Both the position numbers and the translations under genes were made by a program. From Comamonas sp. KCTC 72670 (GTDB lineage Bacteria; Myxococcota; Myxococcia; Myxococcales; Myxococcaceae), in contig BNCN01000009.1 in assembly GCA_014656495.1 (NCBI GenBank), positions 62,001 through 126,000 of the forward strand: a stretch of 64,000 bases of DNA, read 5' to 3'. Below, piece after piece: positions 1 to 9,837 of the stretch. Below the pieces are notes generated by a model. That model saw only the letters and a program-made list of their open reading frames with translations. It did no database searches and was not told the DNA's origin. Within the stretch, counting starts at the first letter, position 1. Each line of letters begins with the position of its first letter.

Positions 1-1017
1 GGCCGCCGTGGCCCGCGCCTCGTCCAGCAGGCTCAGGTCCACCAGGCCGTCGAGGTTCGCGTCCGTGATGAAGCCCAGGGACTTCGCGTGCTCGGCCGCG
101 GTGACCAGGGCCTGGGGCACGGGGTCCAGGCTGGGCTCCAGGCGGGAGAAGGCCTGCTGGAGGATGGCGGGCGGCAGCGGCTTGCTCGTGAGCTGGCCGA
201 AGGCGGCGTTGGCGGCGGTGGTGAAGCCGGCCGGGTCGTCCTCCCAGCGTTCGGTGAGCCGGACATGCGCGCGGAGCAGGGCGACCACGCGGAGCCGCTG
301 CGTCTCCAACACCTTGCGCGTCGTCACCAGCACGGTGATGGGGAAGCGCCCGCCGGGCCACAGGTCGCGCTCGTTGACGAGGATGCGGCCATGGCCCTCG
401 GCCACCAGCCGCGCGCCCCACGGCTCTGGCACCCACGCGCCCTCGATGCCGCCGCGCAGGAACTGGCCGAGGATGTCCGGGTTGCTCAGCGGGAAGATCT
501 GCACGTCCCCCGTGCCGTCCAGGTGCGTCGACAGCCCCTGCTGCTGGAGCCAGTAGCGCAGGGCGATGTCCTGCGTGTTGCCCAGCTGCGGTGAGGCCAG
601 CTTCTTGCCCTTCAGCTCGGCGGGCGTCTTCACGGTGCGCACCACCAGCACCGCGCCGTTGTTCACCGCGCCCGCGATGATGCGCAGCTCCCGGCCCGCC
701 TTGAGGAACGTGTTGATGGCCGGTCCGCTGCCCACGTAGGACACGTCCAGTGAGCCCGCGACCAGCGCCTCCATGGCGGCGGGGCCCGCGTTGAATTGCA
801 TCACCTTCAGCGGCCCCACGCCGGGCTGTGAGGCGAAGGTGCCCTCCGCGTTGCCCACCAGGGCCTGGGCGTGGGTGATGTTGGGGAAGAAGCCCAGGCG
901 CAGGGGCGCGTCGGGCCCTCGCGCCGCGGGCTCGCGCTTGCAGCCGGCGCCGAGCACGGACAGGCCGGCGACGGCGGCGATGACCACCCAGGACGACAGG
1001 GAACGGAAGGCACGCAT
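1..1017 (-). CDS. ABC transporter substrate-binding lipoprotein (nitrate/sulfonate/taurine type), partial
   Basis: The frame is open from an ATG at 1017 to the left edge (339 residues seen, C-terminus missing). The N-terminus is a lipoprotein signal with lipobox LGAGC followed by KRE, so the mature protein should be anchored outside the cytoplasmic membrane. The body has features typical of NrtA/SsuA/TauA-like proteins (NMT1-like fold): an early LRLGFFPNITHAQALVG stretch, then SYVGSGPAIN and a later GAWVPEPWG segment. It lies last in an ATPase-permease-binding protein operon on the same strand, 81 bases after the permease gene. The ligand cannot be told from sequence; aliphatic sulfonates, taurine, nitrate or thiamine precursors are all possible. 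Confidence 0.85.
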   Translation of the reverse strand, partial: MRAFRSLSSWVVIAAVAGLSVLGAGCKREPAARGPDAPLRLGFFPNITHAQALVGNAEGTFASQPGVGPLKVMQFNAGPAAMEALVAGSLDVSYVGSGPAINTFLKAGRELRIIAGAVNNGAVLVVRTVKTPAELKGKKLASPQLGNTQDIALRYWLQQQGLSTHLDGTGDVQIFPLSNPDILGQFLRGGIEGAWVPEPWGARLVAEGHGRILVNERDLWPGGRFPITVLVTTRKVLETQRLRVVALLRAHVRLTERWEDDPAGFTTAANAAFGQLTSKPLPPAILQQAFSRLEPSLDPVPQALVTAAEHAKSLGFITDANLDGLVDLSLLDEARATAA

Positions 1018-1098
1018 GGCGGCTCAAGGGTGGGGCGCGCCGACGGAATTTCAACGGCCCCACCGCGCGAAGCGTCCGGCGTCACACGGCGGGCCGCC

Positions 1099-1860
1099 TC
1101 ACGTCGAGGCGGTGAGCCCCCAGCGCCGCCGCAGCCGCACCTCCACCGTCTGGAAGAGGACACGGTCCACGGTGATGCCGATGATGACGATGGCCACCAT
1201 GACGGCCATGACCTGAGGCACGTCCATCAGCTCGCGGCCCACGGTGAGGAGCTGGCCCAGGCCGCCCGAGACGAAGAGGAGCTCACCGGCCAGCAGCGCG
1301 CGCCAGGCGAAGCTCCAGCCCAGCTTGAGTCCGGTGACGATGCCGGGCAGGGCCGCGGGGAGCAGCACGCCGAACTGGAAGCGCAGGCCGCGCACGCCCA
1401 GGGTGCTGGCCACGCGGGTGAGCTGCGGGTCCACGCCGTTGACGCTGTCCTCGGTGGCGATGGCGATGCCCAGCACGCTGCCCATGACGACGACGAAGAG
1501 GATGGCGCCGTCCGTCAGCCCGAACCACAGGAGCGCCAGCGGCAACCAGCAGATGGAGGGCAGGGCCTGAAGTCCCATCACCACCGGCTTCACCGCGTTG
1601 CGGAAGAAGGGGATGCGGGAGATGAGCAGGCCCAGGGGCACGCCCAGCGCCACCGACATCAGGTAGGCGCGCACCAGCCGGCCCAGGGAGCGGCCGGCCG
1701 CCCCCACCAGCCGTCCATCCGCGAGCATGGCGCCCAGGCTCTGGGCCACCGTCATGGGTCCGGGCAGCAGGTGCGGGGACCAGATGCCCAGGCGGGCCAC
1801 GAGCTCCCAGACGCCGAGCAGCAGCGCCACGAGGAACAGCTTCTGTGCGTAATGTTTCAT
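1099..1860 (-). CDS. ABC transporter permease (SsuC/TauC-like)
   Basis: This 253-residue protein has about six hydrophobic segments and the cytoplasmic EAA-type loop expected of binding-protein-dependent permeases (TRVASTLGVRG, then LPAALPGIVTGLKLG), which docks the ATPase. Length and motif match the nitrate/sulfonate/taurine permease family. The ATG at 1860 lies 14 bases past the stop of the ATPase gene, so the three genes are probably one transcript read leftward. It would form the membrane channel of the importer. Confidence 0.87.
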   Translation of the reverse strand: MKHYAQKLFLVALLLGVWELVARLGIWSPHLLPGPMTVAQSLGAMLADGRLVGAAGRSLGRLVRAYLMSVALGVPLGLLISRIPFFRNAVKPVVMGLQALPSICWLPLALLWFGLTDGAILFVVVMGSVLGIAIATEDSVNGVDPQLTRVASTLGVRGLRFQFGVLLPAALPGIVTGLKLGWSFAWRALLAGELLFVSGGLGQLLTVGRELMDVPQVMAVMVAIVIIGITVDRVLFQTVEVRLRRRWGLTAST

Positions 1861-1874
1861 GGCGGCATTCGCCT

Positions 1875-2774
1875 CTACGGTCCAGGCAGCACCTGCGGCC
1901 GGAGCACGGGTTGCGCGGGGACGCGCGCGGGCGCCGGTTGAAGGGTCTCCGTGCGCGCGCGGTCCTCCACGTCGCGCAGCAGGCCCGTCACGTGCCGCAC
2001 CATCTCGTTGAGCCCGGCGTCCTCGGGCCGGCGCGGCATGGGCAGGTGGACTTCCAGGTCCCTCACCACGCGGCCCGGCCGGGGCGCCATCAGCACCACG
2101 CGGGTGCCCAGCATCAGCGCTTCGTGGACGTCGTGGGTGACGAACACCACCGTTTTGCCCGTGCGCACCCAGATGGATTGCAGGAGCTCCTGCATGTGGA
2201 TGCGCGTCTGCGCGTCCAGCGAGCCGAAGGGCTCGTCCATGAGCAGCACGGCCGGGTCCACCGCGAGGGCGCGGGCGAGCGAGGCCCGCATCTTCATGCC
2301 GCCCGAGAGCTGGTGGGGCAGCGCGTCCTCGAAGCCCGTGAGCTGGACGCGGCGGATGTACAGGTCGGCGCGCTCGCGGCGCTCGGAGCGGGGCACGCCG
2401 CGGGCGGCCAGGGCGAAGGTGATGTTGCCGCGCACGGTGAGCCAGGGGAACAGGGCGGCTTCCTGGAACATCAGCAGCCGGTCCGGACCCGGGCCGTGGA
2501 TGGGCTGCCGGTCAATGGACACCGAGCCCCCCGTGGGCACCACGTGTCCGGCCAGCGCGTAGAGCAGCGTGGACTTGCCGCAGCCGGACGGGCCCAGCAG
2601 ACACACGAACTCACCCGAGCGGACGTTCAGGTCCACGTTCTGCAGCGCGACCACCTTGTTGGCATATTCGTGGTCCAACTGCGTGACGCTGATTTTGGCG
2701 CGCTCCGCGCCCACATGCGCCGGCTGGAGCAGACGCAGGGAACCTCGCCATCGGCCGAGAAGGGCGCGCAACAT
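1875..2774 (-). CDS. ABC transporter ATP-binding protein (SsuB/TauB-like)
   Basis: The protein carries Walker A GPSGCGKSTLL, signature LSGGMKMR, Walker B VLLMDEPFGSLD and the switch His in FVTHDVHEA, so the ATPase site looks intact. I chose the ATG at 2774 (299 aa); a GTG 45 bases upstream stays in frame but would add a tail without similarity to the family. About 40 extra Pro/Ala/Arg-rich residues follow the normal end of the domain. It is the first gene of the importer operon and is divergent from the small membrane protein at 2987. Confidence 0.87.
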   Translation of the reverse strand: MLRALLGRWRGSLRLLQPAHVGAERAKISVTQLDHEYANKVVALQNVDLNVRSGEFVCLLGPSGCGKSTLLYALAGHVVPTGGSVSIDRQPIHGPGPDRLLMFQEAALFPWLTVRGNITFALAARGVPRSERRERADLYIRRVQLTGFEDALPHQLSGGMKMRASLARALAVDPAVLLMDEPFGSLDAQTRIHMQELLQSIWVRTGKTVVFVTHDVHEALMLGTRVVLMAPRPGRVVRDLEVHLPMPRRPEDAGLNEMVRHVTGLLRDVEDRARTETLQPAPARVPAQPVLRPQVLPGP

Positions 2775-2986
2775 CCGCCACAATCTAGGCACGTAGGTGC
2801 ACGTGGGAAGTGGGCGCACGCAGACTGCCCGTGGAGGGCTCCCCCACTGGCCTGCCTGCCCTGAGCGTCGTCAGGGGCCCGCACGCCAGCGATTCACCAC
2901 CGCGTCGTCCTTGCCCCTCCCCACAACGTAGTGACGTGAAGAGCGGCTGCTTTCCGCGCCTGGCGGGTTGGCTTAGACGCAAGGGC

Positions 2987-3358
2987 ATGTGGGAGTTGCT
3001 CATCGAGGCGCTGTGGGGCGGTTCACGAGGCGTCATGGAGACGTATTCGCGCGGCAGCCGGCTGGGCGCCTGGGCCTGGGCGCTCCTCATGGCCCTGGGC
3101 GCGCTGCTGGGCGGCGTGAGCCTCCTGCCGTGGCCGCGGCCCTTCATCGACGACGCGGGGTTGCAGTGGGCCCTGGCGCTGGTGACGCCCTTCCTCCTGG
3201 GCGCCCTCGCCGCGGGCTTCAGCCGCGTGAGTGTCTGGGACTGGCAATACCGGTTCGACCTGGAGCGCTTCGGGGCCGCCTTCTGCGTGACGCTGGGTCT
3301 GACCCTGACCCGCCTGGTCGGGTTGATGCTCCTGGAGGGCGTCGACCTGGGCGGCTGA
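2987..3358 (+). CDS. small integral membrane protein, unknown function
   Basis: 123 residues from the ATG at 2987. A longer in-frame reading back to 2810 exists, but its extra residues look non-coding (Arg/Pro/Ser-rich). Three hydrophobic segments are visible, roughly residues 26-45, 58-78 and 95-115, separated by short charged loops. It resembles a Yip1-like or generic DUF membrane protein only in composition; I do not recognise a family. It converges on the gene at 3370, and a hairpin at 3353-3375 covers both stop codons. Confidence 0.6.
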   Translation: MWELLIEALWGGSRGVMETYSRGSRLGAWAWALLMALGALLGGVSLLPWPRPFIDDAGLQWALALVTPFLLGALAAGFSRVSVWDWQYRFDLERFGAAFCVTLGLTLTRLVGLMLLEGVDLGG

Positions 3359-3375
3359 GGCGGCGTGCCTCAGCC
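3353..3375. terminator. compact hairpin spanning two convergent stop codons
   Basis: GGCTGAGGC (3353-3361), loop GGCGT, GCCTCAGCC (3367-3375) form a perfect 9-bp stem. The left arm holds the TGA of the plus-strand gene and the right arm holds the TGA of the minus-strand gene. No U-run follows on either strand. It probably works as a bidirectional terminator or 3'-end stabiliser. Confidence 0.55.
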
Positions 3376-3951
3376 CGGGCGGCTCGCTCGCTCGGCGCGC
3401 AGGTGCGCCCGCGTCCGGAAGGTCAGCCAGGCGGTGCCGACGAGCAGCAGCAGGCCCGCGCCGGTGAAGGCGCCGCCCACGCGCAGCGAGGCGTTGCGGT
3501 CATCCCGGACGACCTCCAGCGGCGCGTCACCGGGGTTCGCCAGGAACTGTTGCACCTGCGCCTCCACGCGCGTGGCCTCCGACTCCTCGGTGGCCCACTG
3601 GTAGAAGAGCGGGTACTCGCCGCTGGCCGTCACCAGCATGGGGCGGAAGATGGGCACGCGGTTGCGGCGCGCGCTGCGGGTCCGCTCCACCTTGACGTCC
3701 TGGATGTCCGCCACCGCGAAGCGGGCCACCTCGTCCTGGGTGAGCCAGCTGGTGTGGACCAGCAGACAGACCCCGCCGGGCTGGCAGCGCAGCTCGATGC
3801 GGGCCTTCGCGTTCAACAAGTAAGGACCGAGCACGAGGAAGGGAAGGGAGAGCAGCACGCAGGCCACCGCGGCGATGGCCGTGGACCGGCTGCGGCGGGA
3901 CTCGTCAGCGGAGGAGTAGGAGGGCTGGGGCTCGCTCACATTCTTCCTCAT
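3370..3951 (-). CDS. membrane protein with two TM helices, unknown function
   Basis: I place the start at the ATG at 3951 (193 aa); the upstream in-frame extension overlaps the divergent dehydrogenase gene and looks non-coding. A hydrophobic helix occurs at about residues 25-45 and a second near residues 160-180, with a mixed soluble domain between them containing VRPMLVTASGEYPLFYQW-like beta segments. The arrangement resembles small PH-like or DUF membrane proteins seen in myxobacteria, but I cannot name a family. The C-terminus is Arg-rich. Confidence 0.6.
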   Translation of the reverse strand: MRKNVSEPQPSYSSADESRRSRSTAIAAVACVLLSLPFLVLGPYLLNAKARIELRCQPGGVCLLVHTSWLTQDEVARFAVADIQDVKVERTRSARRNRVPIFRPMLVTASGEYPLFYQWATEESEATRVEAQVQQFLANPGDAPLEVVRDDRNASLRVGGAFTGAGLLLLVGTAWLTFRTRAHLRAERASRPG

Positions 3952-4060
3952 AGACCCGGGCGGCCCGGGTGGGCAGCGGTTTCGTGCATGCACAGCGTTG
4001 ACCGTGTCGTGTCCACGCTTGGGCCGCGTGCCGGGGCGTTCACCCAACCAGGAGGCCGTT

Positions 4061-5146
4061 ATGAAGGCGGTGGCCGTCTTCCCGCGCGAACGCAAGGTGC
4101 GTGTCCTCACCGACGCCCCCGAACCCCGCATCCAGTCGCCCACGCAGGTGAAGGTGCGGACGCGCGAAATCGGCGTGTGTGGCACGGACAAGGAAATCGT
4201 CGAGTTCGTCTACGGCTCGCCGCCGCCCGGCTCGGACTACCTCATCCTGGGCCATGAGTGCCTGGGCGAGGTGGTGGAGGTGGGCGAGGCCGTCCAGGGG
4301 CTGAAGCGCGGCGACTGGGTGGTGCCTCGCGTGCGGCGTCCCTGTGCGCACGCCATCTGTCCACCGTGCCGGGAAGGGCACCCGGACTTCTGCATCACCG
4401 GTGACTACACGGAGCGCGGCATCAAGGGGGCCCATGGCTTCGGCTCCGAGTTCTTCGTCGAGGACGTGGCCTACCTGCACCGCGTCCCCGAGGAGCTGCG
4501 GAAGGTGGCCGTGCTCACCGAGCCGCTCACCATCGCCGAGAAGTCACTCCGTCAGGTGGAGCGTTTCCGGGAGCGGCTGCCGTGGAAGGCGGGACCGGGG
4601 CGCGCGCTGGTGCTGGGCGCGGGCGCGGTGGGGCAGCTGGGCGCCCTGGCGCTGATGCGGCGGGGGTACGCCACCACGATGTACTCGCGGGCCCCCAAGC
4701 CGAACGCGAAGGCGGACGCGATGGAGGCCGTGGGGGTGCCGTATCTTTCGTCGAAGGAGGTGCGTCCGGAGGAGGTGGTGCGCACCGTAGGGGCCGCGGA
4801 CGTCATCTACGAGGCCGCGGGCGTGGCGAAGGCCGCGCTGGAGACGCTGAAGGCGCTGGCGCCGAACGGCATCTGCGTGCTCACCGGGGTGCCCTCGAAG
4901 GAGGAGCCCCTGGAGGTGTCTTCCATCTACAAGCAGGTGGTGCTCGGCAATCAGATTCTGTTGGGCACGGTGAACGCGGCGGACGTCGACTTCGAGATGG
5001 CGCTGGAGGACCTGGCGCACATCCGCGCGCGTTGGCCCGGCGGCTTGGAGCGGATCATCTGCGCCGAGCACTCGCCCGAGGACTTCTGTGACGTCGTCAC
5101 CGGGAAGAAGTCCTGCGGCACCAAGGACGTCATCCGTTTCAGTTAA
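4061..5146 (+). CDS. zinc-type medium-chain dehydrogenase, glucose 1-dehydrogenase-like
   Basis: 361 residues from an ATG preceded by a good ribosome site (CCAGGAGG, 6-7 bases away). Zinc-ADH features are GVCGTDKEI with the catalytic Cys, GHECLGEVVEVG, and a structural region CAHAICPPCREGHPDFC. The nucleotide fold shows VLGAGAVGQLGALA. The C-terminal half (TVNAADVDFEMALEDL, then GTKDVIRF) is like the archaeal-type glucose dehydrogenase family rather than ordinary alcohol dehydrogenases. It probably oxidises glucose to gluconolactone with NAD(P). The GH15 gene starts 23 bases downstream, so the two enzymes may act in sequence. Substrate is inferred from family and context. Confidence 0.8.
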   Translation: MKAVAVFPRERKVRVLTDAPEPRIQSPTQVKVRTREIGVCGTDKEIVEFVYGSPPPGSDYLILGHECLGEVVEVGEAVQGLKRGDWVVPRVRRPCAHAICPPCREGHPDFCITGDYTERGIKGAHGFGSEFFVEDVAYLHRVPEELRKVAVLTEPLTIAEKSLRQVERFRERLPWKAGPGRALVLGAGAVGQLGALALMRRGYATTMYSRAPKPNAKADAMEAVGVPYLSSKEVRPEEVVRTVGAADVIYEAAGVAKAALETLKALAPNGICVLTGVPSKEEPLEVSSIYKQVVLGNQILLGTVNAADVDFEMALEDLAHIRARWPGGLERIICAEHSPEDFCDVVTGKKSCGTKDVIRFS

Positions 5147-5169
5147 CCCCCTTCGACGAGGAGTGAGGC

Positions 5170-7035
5170 ATGGCAACCGGGAGCAGCGGCGTCGGTGCGG
5201 CGGGGAAGTCGGTCGCCATCGAGGACCACGGCGTCATCGGGGACCTGCGGACCGTGGCGTTGGTGGGCAACGAGGGCACCATCGACTGGTTCTGCTTTCC
5301 ACACTTCGACAGTCCCAGCGTCTTCGCGGCGCTGTTGGACCCGGAGCGGGGAGGTCACTGGAGCATCGCGCCCACGCCGGACGGGGTGCTGAAGCGCCAG
5401 TTCTACTGGCCGGACACCAACGTGCTGGTGACGCGCTTCTACACGCCGGATGGCGTCGGGGAGCTGGTCGACTTCATGCCCATGGCGGGCAAGAAGGGCG
5501 TGAAGCCCGAGCGCGAAATCCTCCGGCGCGTGCGGGTGGTGCGCGGGGAGATGACGTTCCGGATGGAGTGCTTCCCGGCCTTCAACTACGCGCGGGACAC
5601 GCACGAGACGAAAATCATCCCGCACGGCGCCACCTTCTCGTCGGAGACGCTCCAGCTCACGCTGTCGTCCTCCACGACGTTGAAGAAGGGGGAGCGCGGC
5701 GTCACCGCGAGCTTCACCCTGCATGAGAACCAGTCCGCCGTGTTCTCCCTGCACCCGGGCGCGCGCACGTCGTGCGAGTCGGTGGTGCACGACCACCAGT
5801 CCTCGGAGGACCTGTTCCGCGAGACGGTGGAGTACTGGCGCCACTGGCTGTCGAAGTGCCAGTACACGGGGCGGTGGCGCGAGACGGTGCAGCGCTCGGC
5901 GCTGGCGCTCAAGCTGATGACCTTCGAGCCCACGGGCGCCATCGTCGCCGCGCCCACGTGCAGCCTGCCCGAGTCACCGGGTGGCACGCGCAACTGGGAC
6001 TACCGTTTCTGCTGGCTGCGCGACGCGGCCTTCACCGTGTATGCGTTCCTCCGCATCGGCTTCAAGGAGGAGGCGGCGGCCTTCATGCGCTGGGTGGAGG
6101 CGCGCTGCGCGGAGTACGACGAGGGGCCGCTGCCGTTGATGTTCGGCATCGACGGCAAACGGGTGCCCGAGGAGCAGGAGCTGCTGCACCTGTCGGGTTA
6201 TGACGGGGCGCGCCCGGTGCGGATTGGCAACGGCGCGGCGGACCAACTGCAGCTCGACATCTACGGCGAGCTGATGGACTCGGTGTACCTGTCCAATAAA
6301 TACGCGGCGCCCATCTCGTATGACTTCTGGCGGCACCTGCGGCGGCTGGTGGATTGGGTCTGCGACAACTGGGAGCTGCCGGACGAGGGCATCTGGGAGG
6401 TGCGCGGCGGGCGGCAGCAGTTCGTGTACTCGAAGCTGATGTGTTGGGTGGCGGTGGACCGGGCCATCCGGCTGGCGGACAAGCGCAGCTTCCCGGCGGA
6501 CCGGGAGCGCTGGCACAAGGTGCGGGACGCCATCTTCGAGGACATCATGGAGAAGGGCTGGGACCCGGAGCGCGGCGCGTTCGTCCAGTCCTATGGCAGC
6601 CACGCGCTGGACGCGGCGAACCTGCTGATGCCGCTGGTGTTCTTCCTGTCCCCGGTGGACCCGCGCATGCTCCAGACGCTGGACGTCATGCGCAGGCCCC
6701 CGTCTCAGGGTGGCCTCGCCTCGGACGGCCTCGTGTTCCGCTACGACGTGGAGGCGACCCTGGATGGGATTGCCGGCAGCGAGGGCACGTTCAACCTCTG
6801 CAGCTTCTGGCTGGTGGAGGCGATGACGCGCGCGAGCGTGGCCCGGCCCGACCTGCTGGAGGAGGCACGCCTCATCTTCGAGCGGATGCTGGGCTACGCC
6901 AACCACGTGGGCCTGTACGCGGAACAGACGGGCATGTCCGGCGAGGCGCTGGGGAACTTCCCGCAGGCCCTGACGCACCTGGCGCTCATCAGCGCCGCGT
7001 ACAACCTGGACCGGACCCTGGGACGGCGGGACTGA
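5170..7035 (+). CDS. glycoside hydrolase family 15 protein (glucoamylase/trehalase-like)
   Basis: 621 residues, the usual length for bacterial GH15 enzymes. The N-terminus [17 protein letters not shown] and IDWFCFP are typical of the family. [12 protein letters not shown] box lies near residue 277, the likely acid Glu is in DEGIWEVRG near residue 405, and the likely base Glu is in [12 protein letters not shown] near residue 537. There is no signal peptide, so it acts in the cytoplasm on trehalose, maltodextrin or glycogen fragments, releasing glucose. It follows the glucose-dehydrogenase-like gene by 23 bases. It ends 6 bases from the convergent gene at 7042. Confidence 0.88.
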   Translation: MATGSSGVGAAGKSVAIEDHGVIGDLRTVALVGNEGTIDWFCFPHFDSPSVFAALLDPERGGHWSIAPTPDGVLKRQFYWPDTNVLVTRFYTPDGVGELVDFMPMAGKKGVKPEREILRRVRVVRGEMTFRMECFPAFNYARDTHETKIIPHGATFSSETLQLTLSSSTTLKKGERGVTASFTLHENQSAVFSLHPGARTSCESVVHDHQSSEDLFRETVEYWRHWLSKCQYTGRWRETVQRSALALKLMTFEPTGAIVAAPTCSLPESPGGTRNWDYRFCWLRDAAFTVYAFLRIGFKEEAAAFMRWVEARCAEYDEGPLPLMFGIDGKRVPEEQELLHLSGYDGARPVRIGNGAADQLQLDIYGELMDSVYLSNKYAAPISYDFWRHLRRLVDWVCDNWELPDEGIWEVRGGRQQFVYSKLMCWVAVDRAIRLADKRSFPADRERWHKVRDAIFEDIMEKGWDPERGAFVQSYGSHALDAANLLMPLVFFLSPVDPRMLQTLDVMRRPPSQGGLASDGLVFRYDVEATLDGIAGSEGTFNLCSFWLVEAMTRASVARPDLLEEARLIFERMLGYANHVGLYAEQTGMSGEALGNFPQALTHLALISAAYNLDRTLGRRD

Positions 7036-7041
7036 GCGGCG

Positions 7042-9744
7042 TCACTTCCGCTGCGCGCCCAGGAACTCGGGCCATGCGCCGGGCGTCACGACGCCAGCGA
7101 GGCGGATACCCAGGTCAGCCCCGGGCCGCTCGACGATGTCCAAACCGTCGAGCAGCCGGGGGTCGCCCGCGAAGTGGCGGCGCTTGCGCTCCACCAGCAG
7201 CTCGAAGTCATGGGCCACGGACTCGCGGACGTCCCGAGGCATCTTGCCCAGCGTGGCCCGCGCGCGCTCCACCCAGCCCTTCTCGGGCTCCCACGTGTCT
7301 TGCACCACGGCGTTCCATGCGCTCAAGGCCAAGGCCAGGCAGGTGAAGAGCTCGCCCTCGGGGTCCTCCGAGTCCTCCACACCCTCGAGGATGGGCTTGG
7401 CGAACTCGAGCAGCGTCTCGGAGACCTTCGTCGTGGGCAGCGGGCGGGTGGGCGATTGGCTGGAGGAGGGCCGCTGGGTCGCCATCCGGGGCAGGTCGAG
7501 CTTGCCCACGTACCTCCCCGCGAGCAGGGGCAGGGGGACCTCCAGCCGGACCTCGACCTTGAGGCCTCCCACCTGCAGGTCCAACTGCACCTCTGGGTCT
7601 TCCGGACGTGCCTGGGCCAGCGCCTGGGCCACGGCCGCCGCCACGACCAGCTCCTCGGTGTTGCCCGTGCGCGGGACGTTCCGTTGAACGCGCATCACGT
7701 TGGGGACGAAGGGCAGCCCGGTGACCTCCTTCACCGTCTTCACGGCCCAGGCCGGTTCATCCTCCAGCGTCACGCCCAGCGAGTCCGGGATGAGCGGCTC
7801 GACGTTTCCACCCGGAGGGGAGGACATGCTCATCCGCTCCACGGAGCCGGCCCGGTCGAAGAGGGCGAAGCCGAACTCGTGGCCTCCATCCCCCAGGACG
7901 GACAGCTCACGCGTGCCCCGGACGGCGCCGCCCAGATGGACGGTGAAGACCTCCTCGTTCGTCCACGTCGCCCACGGCTCCGCGCGAACGAGGGCCGCCG
8001 TGGCGTCGATGAGCGCCCAGGCAACCTCCGGCGGCGTCAGGGCGTCGGGTGTGCCTCCGCCCCAATACAACTGGAGGGCGAGCGCGGCCCGGAAGTGGGC
8101 GATGGAGTCGGGGATGCGCCGCGACGCGAAGCCCTGGGCCGCGCCCGCGCGTGCCAGCCGGCTCTCGCAGTAGCGCTTGAGCTTCGGGTGTCCTCGGACC
8201 AGCGCCTCCAATCCCTCGGCGTCCCGGCGCCCGAAGCACGGCGGCAAGACCTCTCCGTCGGAGGTCATCGCGACATAGACGGACGCGCGGCCATCCACGC
8301 CCACGTCGATGGGCCCCAGCTTGAAGGCATACAGCGCTCCAGGTTCCAGCTCGGGTGGGGGCGCCTTCCGCCGGGGGCTGCGCCGGGCCGCGTCCTGGAA
8401 GGCCCGGCGTCGTGGAAGGAGTTCGCGGGGCGTGTCATCGGGGAGCTCGGTCGCCGTGAGCTCCGCGCGGATGGGCTCGAGCGCGGGGACCTCCTTCGAG
8501 GTGTACACCTGCGTCAGCGGAACGCGTTCGCCGCGGGACAGACCCAGCTCCTGATACAGGGCATCCCAGGAGGACCGCGCGTCATCGGAGAGCCGGGAGG
8601 CCACTGACTCCTGGTCCTTGAGCCACTCGAGCACCTGGGCACGGCCCTCGGGGGACCGCAGCATGTCGCGGGCGCTCTTGCCTCCCCAGGCGGGGATTCC
8701 GGTCGCCAGCGCCTCCCGGGCGTGTTGGGTCAACATCGGCAGCAGCGCCGCCGCCAGCGCGGGGGGGACCGCCTCCGGCGGGTCTTGCCTGGGGGCGCCC
8801 TGGGCGGATTGCTCGGGCCCCAGGGTGTCTTCGACGTGCGTCGCCTCCGCTCCCAACAGCTCCGTCAACAGGGCCTTGCCCTTCTCCAGCCGCCGCGCGG
8901 AGTGGGTCTCCAGGAGCAGGGCGTTTCCCTCCAGGGTGAGCGAGCCCCACACCGCGGGGGTGTTCATGGGCGTCACCGGACCCTGCCACGCGTACTGGCC
9001 CCGGCCCTCGCGCACGAAGCCATCGTGCTGGCGCAGGCGGGCCTCGACCTCGGCGGGTCGCTGGATGCGGAAGAGCGCGGCGCAATCGCGCAGCGGATCT
9101 CCATCCGAGTCGAGCAGGGGCCGCGGCGTCGTGAAGAGCTCCAGCACGCGCGTGAAGAGCCAGGGCGCCAGGCGCCGTGCCTGTCTGCGGCGGGCAGTCA
9201 TGTCCGGGGTGGGTGGGGGCCGGGCCGCGAGCTGTTGTCGCAAGGGCAAGACGACGTGCTCGCGCAGGAGGCGAGGCACCAGGACGACGCCCCCCACGAG
9301 CTCCAGGTGGTCCTCCGTGGGCATCACCCAACTGCCAATCAAGTCGTAGCGGTCCACCTGGGTGGTGAGGCTGCGCTCCTTTATCTCCAGGACTTCATCG
9401 AGCAAGAGGTCCCGCATCCTCAGTCCCTGCCCGAGCCGCACCTCCTCCACTTCGAGCACCGTGCACCAGGACGCGGCCAGGGCGGACAGGATGCCGCGCT
9501 CGGCACGAGACAAGCGCTTCCCCTCCTTCAAGAGCAGGCGGTCCGCGGCGGTGCGGCCTTCGGCGTCCTCCTTTCCATGGACGGTCCACGCGATCAGGGC
9601 CGCGTTCATCCACGGGAAGCGTTCGTCATCCCAGCTCTCGGGGAAGTCCGCGCGTGCGCTGGCGGACAGCTCCGGCTCGGCGTCGGCGAAGGCGCGCAGC
9701 GACGCGAGTCCACGGGTGAAGGCGGTCGGGCTCCAGGTTGCCAT
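7042..9744 (-). CDS. large protein of unknown function (900 aa)
   Basis: 900 residues, cytoplasmic, no signal peptide or membrane helix. The coding pattern is strongly GC3-biased, so the frame is real. The N-terminal 300 residues are helical and acidic. A middle region from about residue 470 (LEPGALYAFKLGPIDVGVDG, then a YVAMTSDGEVLPPCF-like stretch) and the following block with WATWTNEEVFTVHL, LSVLGDGGHEFGFALFDR resembles the DUF7309-type domain found in SEC-C/YecA-like bacterial proteins. That resemblance is from memory and weak. It is the most distal gene of the leftward T6SS-associated group, separated from the TIGR02270-like gene by 208 bases with a strong hairpin. Whether it belongs to that system is unproven. 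Confidence 0.6.
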   Translation of the reverse strand: MATWSPTAFTRGLASLRAFADAEPELSASARADFPESWDDERFPWMNAALIAWTVHGKEDAEGRTAADRLLLKEGKRLSRAERGILSALAASWCTVLEVEEVRLGQGLRMRDLLLDEVLEIKERSLTTQVDRYDLIGSWVMPTEDHLELVGGVVLVPRLLREHVVLPLRQQLAARPPPTPDMTARRRQARRLAPWLFTRVLELFTTPRPLLDSDGDPLRDCAALFRIQRPAEVEARLRQHDGFVREGRGQYAWQGPVTPMNTPAVWGSLTLEGNALLLETHSARRLEKGKALLTELLGAEATHVEDTLGPEQSAQGAPRQDPPEAVPPALAAALLPMLTQHAREALATGIPAWGGKSARDMLRSPEGRAQVLEWLKDQESVASRLSDDARSSWDALYQELGLSRGERVPLTQVYTSKEVPALEPIRAELTATELPDDTPRELLPRRRAFQDAARRSPRRKAPPPELEPGALYAFKLGPIDVGVDGRASVYVAMTSDGEVLPPCFGRRDAEGLEALVRGHPKLKRYCESRLARAGAAQGFASRRIPDSIAHFRAALALQLYWGGGTPDALTPPEVAWALIDATAALVRAEPWATWTNEEVFTVHLGGAVRGTRELSVLGDGGHEFGFALFDRAGSVERMSMSSPPGGNVEPLIPDSLGVTLEDEPAWAVKTVKEVTGLPFVPNVMRVQRNVPRTGNTEELVVAAAVAQALAQARPEDPEVQLDLQVGGLKVEVRLEVPLPLLAGRYVGKLDLPRMATQRPSSSQSPTRPLPTTKVSETLLEFAKPILEGVEDSEDPEGELFTCLALALSAWNAVVQDTWEPEKGWVERARATLGKMPRDVRESVAHDFELLVERKRRHFAGDPRLLDGLDIVERPGADLGIRLAGVVTPGAWPEFLGAQRK

Positions 9745-9837
9745 GAACGCACCCTATTCACGGGGTGGGGAGACCTCTACCCGTTCCATCGAGAGGGCCG
9801 ATCTTTCGATGGATGCCACACAGGGAGCGGCGCGGCG

